Positions 25,702-34,492 of a stretch of 64,000 nucleotides of DNA are shown here, one piece after another. Both the position numbers and the translations under genes were made by a program. Within the stretch, counting starts at the first letter, position 1. Each line of letters starts with the position of its first letter. The DNA comes from Paraburkholderia sp. HP33-1. Its GTDB lineage: Bacteria; Pseudomonadota; Gammaproteobacteria; Burkholderiales; Burkholderiaceae. The stretch spans positions 310,001 through 374,000 of the forward strand of contig NZ_JAJEJR010000001.1 of the NCBI RefSeq assembly GCF_021390595.1, read 5' to 3'. The notes beneath the pieces were generated by a model. The model was not told the DNA's origin. It saw only the letters and a list, made by a program, of their open reading frames with translations, and searched no databases.

Positions 25702-28074
25702 ATGGCGAATAAGCGAAAAATGGCTAATGCCCTGCTGCTGAACGCGTACACGCCGCGGGAATCAAGGGCGATTTTCGAGGACATTAGAGTATATTCGGCC
25801 TATCCCAGACCACAGACGGAGGGCTGGATAACGGAGTCATTCCGGTCCGCAAAGGAACGGGTGCGCGCTTCTATTGCTCAAAAGCTTCCTACAATTTTAT
25901 TGCTTCTCGAAGGTTTTTTGCAGATAACCGGAGTAACTTTTCCCGGGGCTGACTGGAGCGAAAATAAGGCTGTATGGGAGCTATTTCTGGGCGCCCTGCA
26001 TTCACCGCGCTTTTTGGCCGCAAGTCAAGCGCGTCGATACGAATTGACACGTTGTTTATTGCTGCTGCTAGAGGCTTCAGCATGGAAACCAGATTCTAAT
26101 TGGCTCAACCGCTATAGACCTAAGCTCATGCTAGTAACGGGAGCACTTGAGCGATGTCTTGAGCGATATCAGTTTCTCTACGTAAAGCTCAGAGTTGTAG
26201 ACGTATGGATGAATTGGCCTGGAACAAATCTGACCGGAAGCCATACGTGGTTCGACCTTTTCGAGGTTCGCAAAGCTTTCGGTCAACGATATACGCATGA
26301 GTTCCATATCGCGTGTGCGCACATGTTTTCTCTTAGTAGAACACCTAATATGCCGTTAAGGAAGCAATTGCCTGCGTTTATGGTTCGCAATGTAAAGCTG
26401 ACCTTGCGAGCCCGAAAGGACAGCGATGCAAGTTCGGATTTTTTTCGGGAATTGGCTGTTGATTTTCTGCGCAATAAAAAGTCTGATTTAAAAATTGAGA
26501 CTGCCATATCACAATGGCGGGGGCAATTTGTCGCATTTGCTAAAGGACTAATTTCGTTGGGTATTTTTGCCGAGCCAGAAGGCGGAATCGCACAGCCTCC
26601 GGAACGTAGTGTGCCTGCGTCTAAGACACATACGAAAATCATAGATGGGGTCGAAACGCGAACAAAGTCGATAACTCCGTTCGTTATGCTGCCTTTTACA
26701 GATGAAGAAGCTCTGGCGGAAAAACGTGAGCAAGTTTCGCGGGATGTTGACACCCTTCTTAAGTGGTCTGTAGTGAAATCCTCGCAAGTCTGGAATATAT
26801 ACCTTCGGCGTGTTCAGATTTGGCAGTCGGGAACTCCCCACCCATTGACGCACGCCGACGAAAAGCTACAGAATTTTCGTGAGGCGAGCGCGACGCCGTT
26901 GGCGAATGTAGCAGCCACATTGACAACTCATGGGTTCTTGACTCGTGAAGATTGCAACAAAGACGGCCACTTTGGTTTAAACGCGTTGTACCGCGGGAGA
27001 CTAACCGAGTGGGCAAACGAGCTCGCATTGCCCACCACGGGCACCTTACTTTCATTCATAGTAAGATTGGTAATCGAAAATACAGAACTCACTCCCAGTT
27101 TTCTAGAAACATTGGAGCTTTATGATGCTTTTGGGTCGAGAGTTGGGTTTGGCCGCACTCAGGGAGGCTATTTCCTACGCGGGTTTAAACGAAGGCGCGG
27201 AAAGAAGTGGGCGGAACAATCTCTCTTGATTAACCTTGAATCAGCACGGACTGTCCTCAAGCTTATTTGCCTGACGGGAGTCTGTAGGCGATACTTGAAG
27301 AATAAAAAAAATGATAGCGCGCGCTATCTCCTTTTGACGACCGGAGTAGGTTTCGGCTATCCCACACCAATCAAAAAAATAGGCGCGCAAATCAAACCCA
27401 ATAAAATCGTACGGACTGGGTTTGTCAACGAACTTCAGCAGTTTACCGACTGCACCAAGGAGTACGCTGAATATCTTGCCAAAAACTTTAGCTTGCCGGC
27501 ACTTCGGTCGCAGATGGTGACGAAGCTATATTTGGAAACGCACGACACTGCAGAAGTTGCGCGAGCCTTGGGCCATGTCCAGTTCAAATACAACCTCGTC
27601 TGCAGATATATTCCGGAACCAATCATCATTTTCTTTATGGACCGGTGGATACGGATACATCAGACTCGATTTGTCGTTGAGGCGTTGGTGAATAGTCCAT
27701 ATCAGCTTGAAGCTAGCGGTCTCGAAGACAAGGACGCACTCGAGCGTTTCATGCATAACCACTGCATTCCGCTACATCCGACAAGTAGTGACGTGCCGGG
27801 TCAGACCTCCGAGCATAAGAAAGACATGACGGGTGCTACAACGTTGATTGGTATCAACGCAGATGTCATGACTTTGTTTTGCAGTATCAGTTTGGCACAG
27901 GCTCACGAAAGCAGACCGCTGCGCCCTGGCGCCGTGTTCTGGGTCGAGCTCGCTGAGCCGCTAATAGCAGAACTTGAAGCGTTACGTGAATCCAGGCCGG
28001 ATTTAGCCGCATATCTAGACGAGGGACGTCGAGCGGCAAGCGTGTCCTTAGTGGCGGAGATAATTTATGAGTGA
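25702..28074 (+). CDS. Large recombinase-operon protein with degenerate tyrosine-recombinase end
   Basis: 790 residues, AT-rich. The C-terminal third resembles a tyrosine recombinase box II: an Arg in Leu-Pro-Ala-Leu-Arg (about residue 602) where His-X-X-Arg is expected but Pro replaces His, then Ala-Leu-Gly-His-Val (about 620) and a possible nucleophile Tyr in Cys-Arg-Tyr-Ile-Pro (about 636). A possible box I Arg lies in Leu-Thr-Gly-Val-Cys-Arg-Arg. The rest is unassigned and helical. The ATG at 25702 has GGAG 8 bases upstream. It overlaps the next gene by 8 bases. It may be a DNA-binding partner or an atypical recombinase. Confidence 0.8.
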   Translation: MANKRKMANALLLNAYTPRESRAIFEDIRVYSAYPRPQTEGWITESFRSAKERVRASIAQKLPTILLLLEGFLQITGVTFPGADWSENKAVWELFLGALHSPRFLAASQARRYELTRCLLLLLEASAWKPDSNWLNRYRPKLMLVTGALERCLERYQFLYVKLRVVDVWMNWPGTNLTGSHTWFDLFEVRKAFGQRYTHEFHIACAHMFSLSRTPNMPLRKQLPAFMVRNVKLTLRARKDSDASSDFFRELAVDFLRNKKSDLKIETAISQWRGQFVAFAKGLISLGIFAEPEGGIAQPPERSVPASKTHTKIIDGVETRTKSITPFVMLPFTDEEALAEKREQVSRDVDTLLKWSVVKSSQVWNIYLRRVQIWQSGTPHPLTHADEKLQNFREASATPLANVAATLTTHGFLTREDCNKDGHFGLNALYRGRLTEWANELALPTTGTLLSFIVRLVIENTELTPSFLETLELYDAFGSRVGFGRTQGGYFLRGFKRRRGKKWAEQSLLINLESARTVLKLICLTGVCRRYLKNKKNDSARYLLLTTGVGFGYPTPIKKIGAQIKPNKIVRTGFVNELQQFTDCTKEYAEYLAKNFSLPALRSQMVTKLYLETHDTAEVARALGHVQFKYNLVCRYIPEPIIIFFMDRWIRIHQTRFVVEALVNSPYQLEASGLEDKDALERFMHNHCIPLHPTSSDVPGQTSEHKKDMTGATTLIGINADVMTLFCSISLAQAHESRPLRPGAVFWVELAEPLIAELEALRESRPDLAAYLDEGRRAASVSLVAEIIYE

Positions 28075-30166
28075 TTTGCCAATCGACATTCAGGCTTGGA
28101 TTGAAGCACAGGAGCGGCCCAAGGCCGCCCGGTACAGGCAAGCCCGATTTCTAAAAACCGAATACAAAGCGCTCGTTTGGAAGTGCGATTTCGGGACAAA
28201 AGGAAGTTTCGAAATTGATTGGAGAGTGACTCTCTCCGATGGGTCATTATTGACCGCAGCTAAGAATGCGCGATTGTTGGATTCATTCCGTGTTTTCCTC
28301 TGTGTTCAAGCGCATCCGGACAGTACTTCCCAAAGCTTCGAGCGGGCGGATAATACAACTTATCACAGCGTTCGCTCGGCAATGTGGATAATCGACTATT
28401 TCCTTCTTAATGATGAGTCTCTCAAACTGCATCAGCATGCGTTGGCCGGTTTGACTGAATCGGATATTGAGAGGATGTTATCTGCATTCGCTGCCTCGTC
28501 TACGGTTGAGGGAGTTTATGATTGGAGAACGCGACTCACAGAATTACTTCGCCGCGGAATCAAAACGGTCGGTTGGGACGACATCTGTCAGGGCGTCAAG
28601 AGAAGCCGGGAAATTGTGGAGGTTCGTGTCGAGGAGGGCGACCGCGAGTTGGAATTGAGTGAAGTTGAGATTATCTATGCTCGTTTCTGGCTTCGGCGCG
28701 AAGGGCTTGCTCGTACCAGCGGCTCAAAGTGGCCCTACACCGTGAAGCCGAATGCGGCGTCGATTGCGTCTCGGATTTTCAACGGAACGATAGCCGCTTA
28801 CGCGACAAAGCTGACTGTTCCGGAGGAACTTTGCTGGGCCCCAAAGGAAAGTTATTCCGTCGAGTACCCGAGGTCGGCGATACGCGCCGAGCCTGCTGAC
28901 CGGGAGCAACCACGCTCTCTCCCGAGCATGCGGTCGCATCTACGGGTAGCAAGATGCCTCAGACTCGTGTCGGCAATGAGCGCCAAGATTCCCAAGGCTG
29001 CTCTTCGCGCGCTCACGGCTGCGCGCGCCGAACTTTTAATAGCATCTGAGAGAGTGGGACATTTCCTCCTTCCCTCACCGGAGCACGTAAAGTTCGGTTT
29101 GGAAAAAGCAATCGAGTTTTTCAAGAAGCAGGTCCCCCATATACTAAGTAGCTATGTCTCAGTCATACAAGCGGCGTTCGCTGCGGGGGAGGGTGAAAGA
29201 ACATTCGCAACGAGGCAGCGAGTCAGCAACCTTATTGAAGAGAAAACCCGATTATTCGGTGTGAAAGTCTGGAATTTGTCCCGCGACTTTGCTGGTGTCT
29301 CGCGACTTACAATGAAAGAGAAACATCGGCGCCCTGCTTCGCAATTCTTCTATGCGCTCCGTAACAACGAAGGTTTAGTAGAGCTTGCTCAAATTGCGCT
29401 CGGCGCATGTCTTTTCATTGTTGGCGCTTTAACTGGAAGAAGGCAGGGCGAGCTTCAGGATTTGAAAAGCGACAAATGTGTCGACGTAAAGCAACATTTG
29501 CTGGTATTCGCCAATCGGAAAAGTGGGATTCTGGGAGTACGTAACATCGAGTCGAGGCCTATCCCACCGTTAGTTTCTGAGGTAATTATTTGTATCCAGA
29601 ATTTTCATGCTGAATTGCGCGCTGCCAGTGCAATTTCCGGCGCGACAAATTTATTCTCGACGGTTACAGCGAACGGTGCATGCGTCTTGTCTGGTGCCTC
29701 GATGAATCGCCTTCTAGACCGATTCATCGATTATATTGAACTCCCACTGAATCCAGACGGTACTCGTTCATATATCCGGCAACATCAGCTTAGACGCTTC
29801 TTTGTGACCGACTATTACAGGAACCGTGGCGGCAATTTGGCTACGCTTACGTGGTATCTCGGCCATACACACCTTCGCCAGATTGAAGCGTATTTAGATT
29901 CCGACTACGGCGCTTACGAACGTGAACGTTCGCAGGCACATGTGGCAGTGGAGGGCTTGCAACAATCCCAAAGTAGTCCGTATGAAAGCTTGAGGGATTT
30001 GATTGACGGGAAATTTGGTACGCGAAATGCCGTTTTCGAAGAAGCCGATGCGGTGGAGGATTTCTTGGCTTCCAAGCGGCATGACCCACGATACAAGATA
30101 ATCGACGAGGTATTAGCGTTCCGAAGTGCCGGGACCCTCAAGGTACATTTCTTGAGGGAGGGGTAA
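28067..30166 (+). CDS. Tyrosine recombinase/integrase, large form
   Basis: 699 residues. The C-terminal catalytic domain has all key residues: box I Arg in Thr-Gly-Arg-Arg-Gln-Gly-Glu-Leu (about residue 457), Lys in Asn-Arg-Lys-Ser-Gly, His-Gln-Leu-Arg-Arg (about 572), Tyr-Leu-Gly-His-Thr-His (about 598) and the nucleophile Tyr in Glu-Ala-Tyr-Leu (about 609). The long N-terminal part (about 400 residues) has no domain I recognise and may bind element ends. It starts inside the end of the preceding gene, and the following gene begins 1 base after its stop. Likely catalyses strand exchange of the island. Confidence 0.9.
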   Translation: MSDLPIDIQAWIEAQERPKAARYRQARFLKTEYKALVWKCDFGTKGSFEIDWRVTLSDGSLLTAAKNARLLDSFRVFLCVQAHPDSTSQSFERADNTTYHSVRSAMWIIDYFLLNDESLKLHQHALAGLTESDIERMLSAFAASSTVEGVYDWRTRLTELLRRGIKTVGWDDICQGVKRSREIVEVRVEEGDRELELSEVEIIYARFWLRREGLARTSGSKWPYTVKPNAASIASRIFNGTIAAYATKLTVPEELCWAPKESYSVEYPRSAIRAEPADREQPRSLPSMRSHLRVARCLRLVSAMSAKIPKAALRALTAARAELLIASERVGHFLLPSPEHVKFGLEKAIEFFKKQVPHILSSYVSVIQAAFAAGEGERTFATRQRVSNLIEEKTRLFGVKVWNLSRDFAGVSRLTMKEKHRRPASQFFYALRNNEGLVELAQIALGACLFIVGALTGRRQGELQDLKSDKCVDVKQHLLVFANRKSGILGVRNIESRPIPPLVSEVIICIQNFHAELRAASAISGATNLFSTVTANGACVLSGASMNRLLDRFIDYIELPLNPDGTRSYIRQHQLRRFFVTDYYRNRGGNLATLTWYLGHTHLRQIEAYLDSDYGAYERERSQAHVAVEGLQQSQSSPYESLRDLIDGKFGTRNAVFEEADAVEDFLASKRHDPRYKIIDEVLAFRSAGTLKVHFLREG

Positions 30167-30167
30167 T

Positions 30168-30743
30168 ATGATAGAAAAGGACCGATTGATTGAAATTGTA
30201 GGAGCAGAGGACACCTCGACCCGGCGCCTCTTTAAATTTCTACAAATTGCCCAAGCCCAGCCCGAAACGCTTATTACATGGCCGGGCTTGGCCGACGCCG
30301 TGACATCGCAGGGGGCGCTTGCTGCCTTCCAAGACCGCTCGCTCAAGATATTCGCTTGTAGCTTGAACACCCTCAAGAGTCGTGCTCAATCGGAGCTTGT
30401 CGCTGGCTGGGGTGCCTTGGATTTCGCGCGACGAGGAACGCTTAGCTCTCTTTCATCTCAGACGAACTTTGTCGAGAATGATTCGACGCCAGGGCGTGGA
30501 AGTAAGGCAGAACTCGCGAAGAAACTGGCGGACCTCATGCGTAGCTACAAACAATTACAAACTGACAACTGGCAGCTCATAAAGGCAGTTCGCCGGCTGC
30601 TGAGCAATGCAGATAGCATCATGGAGCAATTTCCCAACGATGCGCTCATTAAACAGATTAAGACGGAACGCGCAGAAGTTCTTGCGATGTTCAGCTTCTT
30701 AAAACATCCGGTGCTTCGACAAGATGAGACGAAAGAAGAATAG
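30168..30743 (+). CDS. Small coiled-coil protein of the recombinase operon
   Basis: 191 residues. The region from about 105 to 145 is a strongly heptad-like helix (Ala-Glu-Leu-Ala-Lys-Lys-Leu-Ala-Asp-Leu, then Lys-Gln-Leu-Gln). It follows the large integrase by 1 base with a GGGAGGGG ribosome site and overlaps the next recombinase gene by 20 bases. Its size, coiled coil and position between recombinases recall TnpC of Tn554-type elements and the small third protein of the recently named gamma-mobile-trio islands. Neither assignment can be confirmed here. Probably an accessory or orientation factor for recombination. Confidence 0.75.
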   Translation: MIEKDRLIEIVGAEDTSTRRLFKFLQIAQAQPETLITWPGLADAVTSQGALAAFQDRSLKIFACSLNTLKSRAQSELVAGWGALDFARRGTLSSLSSQTNFVENDSTPGRGSKAELAKKLADLMRSYKQLQTDNWQLIKAVRRLLSNADSIMEQFPNDALIKQIKTERAEVLAMFSFLKHPVLRQDETKEE

Positions 30744-32160
30744 TTCAAATCGCGAGGACCGGGAACTGCTAGTCAAGCTAGAGGCGCGGTTCGATTACTT
30801 CTCGCATTTGGGCATTGATAAAGACCCGGTGTTCAAGCCGGCAATAAATCTTTCTTGCTTAAATTGGCCAGACGGGCGTCTTTGCTTTGTTGCGACTGCC
30901 TTCCTGCAGGAGCAGTTTGAAAAAAATTGCGCAACTGAAATTAGAGGCGGCACGCTCCGCACTAAAGGCTATCATCTAACGCACTTAATCCGTTTTTGTT
31001 ATCAGAGCAAGACCGATTTTATCGACCTGACCGATGCACAATTCACATTATTTGCAAATAACATGCTTACCGGGGCAAATATCCCAGGAAATCCATTGAG
31101 TGGGTTATTGCGAAATGGGTCGGTGCCATACGAGATTTGCCGTGATTCTTTAGATTTCCTGGAATATGTCGGGAAATTTAGCGGAAAACCTGAACTTGTA
31201 TCTAAACACGGACAAATTCGGGCAGAGCGAGTCACGCAATCGCACATAGATGAAACAACGGGAGTTATTGTTACACGCATATCTTGGGCGCGGGACGGCC
31301 TGCCTCGTAGAGGTGAGGTGCGTACCAGGCAAGCCATCAGTGACGAGAACCTTAAGAAGTTGACTTCGTCAGTCAAATTGGTCGTGAAACAGGGTAATTT
31401 TACGATATATCGAAAACGCCGGATGCACGTCATTCTAAGGTTGCTTAGAATTTTAGGGTGTCGTCGTACAGAGCTAGTGCTCTTGAAGGTGTCCGATTTC
31501 GAACAAGCCGAAAAAATGGCGAGCCCGAAATTAACGGTAACAACTCTCAAACACAAAAAACCTGAAACGAGGAGGATTGACATAAATCATGTCGAAATAA
31601 GGGAGGTGCTAAATTTCGTTAAATATTTTCGGTCAACTGTTATAGGGGCTACATGTGGAGATAGGAGCGATGATGGTTTTCTTCTCATCAGTGCAACAAC
31701 CGGAAAGAGACTTGCCGAAAACACTATCACCCAGCTCATTCGAGAATTAAAAGTAGCTGCCGAAATTTCTGAACAAACTTGCGCACATATGTTTCGGAAT
31801 TTATTTATCGTCGAACGCTTATGTTATTTGATGGAAAAACATAAGATGCTGAACAAAGACGAATTTAAGCGAGCGCTGATAGACAAGCACACGCTGCTTA
31901 AGGATGTCATGAAGGAGACTGGCCAAAAAAATATGCGCACTATTCTCCGATACTTGGAAGGAGCAGAGGCTAAGCTCGCGAACCTCGCCCTGACCAAAAA
32001 GAGCGTGCGCGCAGACCTTTTGGAAGATTCGTTGAGAGTGTGCCAGGAACAACACCTATCGAGAATGTCCGAAGGCGTGTCGGAACTGGTCTCGCTTCGA
32101 ATTTTTCAGGACTCTGTTGCAGCTGCTCGTAAGGAAGCGAGCGCTCTCTCGTCATCCTGA
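30724..32160 (+). CDS. Tyrosine recombinase/integrase adjacent to the element end
   Basis: 478 residues. The N-terminal SAM-like DNA-binding region is followed by a catalytic domain: Arg in Leu-Gly-Cys-Arg-Arg-Thr-Glu-Leu (about residue 247), Lys in Thr-Leu-Lys-His-Lys, His-Met-Phe-Arg (355-358), Thr-Gly-Gln-Lys-Asn in place of the usual Leu-Gly-His (about 399), and nucleophile Tyr in Ile-Leu-Arg-Tyr-Leu (about 410). The His-to-Gln change at the third box is tolerated in several families. It overlaps the coiled-coil gene and is 175 bases from the comM junction, so it is the terminal gene of the island. Confidence 0.9.
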   Translation: MRRKKNSSNREDRELLVKLEARFDYFSHLGIDKDPVFKPAINLSCLNWPDGRLCFVATAFLQEQFEKNCATEIRGGTLRTKGYHLTHLIRFCYQSKTDFIDLTDAQFTLFANNMLTGANIPGNPLSGLLRNGSVPYEICRDSLDFLEYVGKFSGKPELVSKHGQIRAERVTQSHIDETTGVIVTRISWARDGLPRRGEVRTRQAISDENLKKLTSSVKLVVKQGNFTIYRKRRMHVILRLLRILGCRRTELVLLKVSDFEQAEKMASPKLTVTTLKHKKPETRRIDINHVEIREVLNFVKYFRSTVIGATCGDRSDDGFLLISATTGKRLAENTITQLIRELKVAAEISEQTCAHMFRNLFIVERLCYLMEKHKMLNKDEFKRALIDKHTLLKDVMKETGQKNMRTILRYLEGAEAKLANLALTKKSVRADLLEDSLRVCQEQHLSRMSEGVSELVSLRIFQDSVAAARKEASALSSS

Positions 32161-32335
32161 GCTGGCAGGCCCATTTCCCGAACTACAGACATCGTTTTGA
32201 TGGCTGATTGCCAGGATTGTCGAATCTCACTAGGGTGACAAGTGTCAACGGATTCAAGTTGTGGATAACACAAAATAATCAAGTAAAAACAAATAGTTAA
32301 AAATATGTGACAAAGCATGCAGAAAGCGAACCGTT
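32161..32335. other. Right terminal segment of the island
   Basis: Non-coding AT-rich DNA between the last recombinase and comM. It contains an inverted repeat TGACA-AG-TGTCA (32236-32247), a second GTGACA at 32307-32312, and a GCATGC palindrome (32315-32320). These are candidate recombinase-binding sites. The junction with comM is at about 32335/32336. Confidence 0.55.
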
Positions 32336-33373
32336 CAGCTCGTCCAGAAAGAGCACGCCCAGATGCGCGAGCGTGATCTCGCCGGGCTGTGGCGGATTGC
32401 GACCGCCGACCAGCGCCGCCGCGCTCGACGAATGGTGTGGAGCGCGAAACGGCCGCTGCCGCCACTGCGACGGCTTGAAGCCGATCCGGCTCGCGGACAG
32501 CAGCGCGGCCGAGGCGAGCGCCTCGTCGTCGGTCATGGGCGGCAGCAGGCCGGGCAGGCGTGCCGCGAGCATCGACTTGCCGGCGCCGGGCGGCCCGATC
32601 AGCAGCACGTGATGGCCGCCGGCCGCCGCCACTTCGAGCGCACGTCGCGCAGCGCGCTGGCCGATCACGTCGGCCATGTCCGGCGCCGGGGCGGCGGCGT
32701 GCTCGCCGAGTTCCGGCGCTGCGACCGGGCTGAGGCGCGCATCGAGCGAGCCCGCGAGGTGAGCGCATAGCGACGGCAGATCGGCGGCACCGAAAACGTC
32801 GACGCCGGGCACGAGCGCCGCTTCCGCCGCGCTCGCGGCGGGCAGGTAGAGCTGTGGGGTGTGGAAGGCCTGCGCGGGTTCCTGATCGAAGGCAGGCGGC
32901 AACGCAGAACGCGATTCAGATGAGGTATCGGCGGCGGCGCTCGTGCGACCGCCGCGCGCCGTGCCGCAGGCCATCGCGAACGCGCCGCGCATCGGCCGCA
33001 GCGCGCCGGTCAGGGACAGCTCGCCGGCAAACTCCCGATAGAGCAGAGAGTCGGCCGGAATCTGCCCGCTTGCGGCGAGGATGCCGAGCGCGATCGGCAG
33101 ATCGAAACGGCCTGATTCTTTCGGCAGGTCGGCGGGCGCCAGGTTGACCGTGATGCGCCGGACCGGGAAATCGAAACCGCAGTTTTGCAACGCCGCGCGC
33201 ACGCGCTCACGGCTCTCGCGGACTTCCAGGTCGGGCAGGCCGACGATCGAAAAGGACGGCAGCCCATTGGCGAGGTGAACCTCGACGGTGACTTCGGGCG
33301 CGCGGCCAGCGGCCGGCGCGCGGCTGCGCACCACGGCAAGCGACATATTCCCCCCGTTGGACGGCGCGCTCAC
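32297..33373 (-). pseudogene. comM: 5' fragment of comM (Mg-chelatase-like AAA+ ATPase)
   Basis: The ComM N-terminal domain (Ser-Leu-Ala-Val-Val-Arg-Ser-Arg-Ala; Val-Glu-Val-His-Leu-Ala-Asn-Gly-Leu-Pro) and AAA+ core with Walker A Gly-Pro-Pro-Gly-Ala-Gly-Lys-Ser are intact. The frame reaches Val-Leu-Phe-Leu-Asp-Glu-Leu of Walker B, then reads 12 foreign codons to a TAA in the island. The full protein is about 500 residues; here 346 native residues remain. ComM is a hexameric branch-migration helicase aiding integration of transformed DNA, so the truncated product lacks sensor 2 and the C-terminal domain and is probably inactive. Native part: 32336-33373. Confidence 0.95.
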
Positions 33374-33465
33374 GACGCGCGCAAATCCCCTAAAACGCTG
33401 ATGACGTCACGGCACGCTTGCCGGTGAGGTGCGGCACTGCGCAGCGCGAAGGCTGCCGGCAGCGC

Positions 33466-33720
33466 TTACGGCGTTTGCGTGAGCGGCAGCTTCTGCTCGA
33501 GTTCGGCGACGCGGCGCTCGAGCTCTTCGAGGCGCGCGCGCGTGCGCACGAGCACCTGGGTCTGCGTATCGAATTCCTCGCGCGTGACGAGATCGAGCTT
33601 TGAGAAGCCCTGCGACAGCATCGCCTTGACGTTGCGCTCGACATCCTTGGCCGGCGAATTCTTGAACAGATCGCTGACGCGAGCCTGGAAGTCGTTAAAA
33701 ACGTCGTTCGGTTGTTTCAT
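33466..33720 (-). CDS. ubiK: Ubiquinone biosynthesis accessory factor UbiK
   Basis: 84 residues, BMFP family: an N-terminal amphipathic part (Asp-Phe-Gln-Ala-Arg-Val-Ser-Asp-Leu-Phe) and a C-terminal coiled coil (Arg-Ala-Arg-Leu-Glu-Glu-Leu-Glu-Arg-Arg-Val-Ala-Glu-Leu-Glu). UbiK (formerly YqiC) helps the aerobic ubiquinone complex at the membrane. The start is at 33720 with AAGGGG upstream; the frame is open further but reads low-complexity sequence. Its place beside comM and glnK is typical of Burkholderiaceae. Confidence 0.88.
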   Translation of the reverse strand: MKQPNDVFNDFQARVSDLFKNSPAKDVERNVKAMLSQGFSKLDLVTREEFDTQTQVLVRTRARLEELERRVAELEQKLPLTQTP

Positions 33721-33734
33721 CGTGTTCCCCTTGG

Positions 33735-33751
33735 TGCACAAAAAATGTGCA
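33735..33751. promoter_or_regulatory. NtrC-like enhancer site upstream of glnK
   Basis: A 17-base dyad with arms TGCAC and GTGCA around seven A/T bases (33735-33751), matching the NtrC consensus TGCAC-N7-GTGCA. It lies about 230 bases before the sigma-54 promoter at 33981, a normal enhancer distance. Confidence 0.75.
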
Positions 33752-33980
33752 TGTTTCGTTGCGTCCATGCCAAATTGCGGCGAATGGGCGATCCTGGTGC
33801 GCGATGCGTCGGCCGCCGCGGCCCCGTGAGCGGGTTTGGTGCGCGCCGTCGCGTTCAGAACGTTCGAACACTCTAGCAACGATCCCCCGGCCGCGCCACC
33901 GCCCGCCGCGCCGCTGGCCGTTCGGACAAGGCCGTCCGGGCGCGTTGCGCCATGCATGCGACGCGCAGTCTGACACAACA

Positions 33981-33996
33981 TGGCACAGGAGTTGCT
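33981..33996 (+). promoter_or_regulatory. Sigma-54 promoter of glnK-amtB
   Basis: TGGCAC (33981-33986), five bases and TTGCT (33992-33996) is a textbook -24/-12 element with correct GG-GC spacing. The glnK start is 112 bases downstream. Confidence 0.88.
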
Positions 33997-34074
33997 GTTA
34001 CTGCCCCGCGCGCACTGCCAGGACGCTTTTGCCGGTAGCGCAGGGGACCGCAATCACGGGTATGCAACGGGTGA

Positions 34075-34446
<372 letters not shown>

Positions 34447-34492
34447 AAGACCAGAGCATAGCTATACAGATAGCGACAAGAGGAAAACGAAG

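Larger units (their letters stand above)
1..32335. mobile_element. Right part of a copper/arsenic/phosphate resistance island inserted in comM
   Basis: The right boundary is seen directly: on the minus strand the comM reading frame is intact up to the Walker B codons (Phe-Leu-Asp-Glu-Leu) and then changes to unrelated AT-rich sequence at about 32335/32336. Everything to the left is accessory: metal efflux, arsenic genes, a second phosphate system, gene remnants and a recombinase operon next to the junction. The left end and the 3' half of comM are outside the window. comM is a known hotspot for resistance islands in other bacteria (for example AbaR elements in Acinetobacter), but those use a different transposition module. 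Element type and left end are inferred. Confidence 0.85.
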
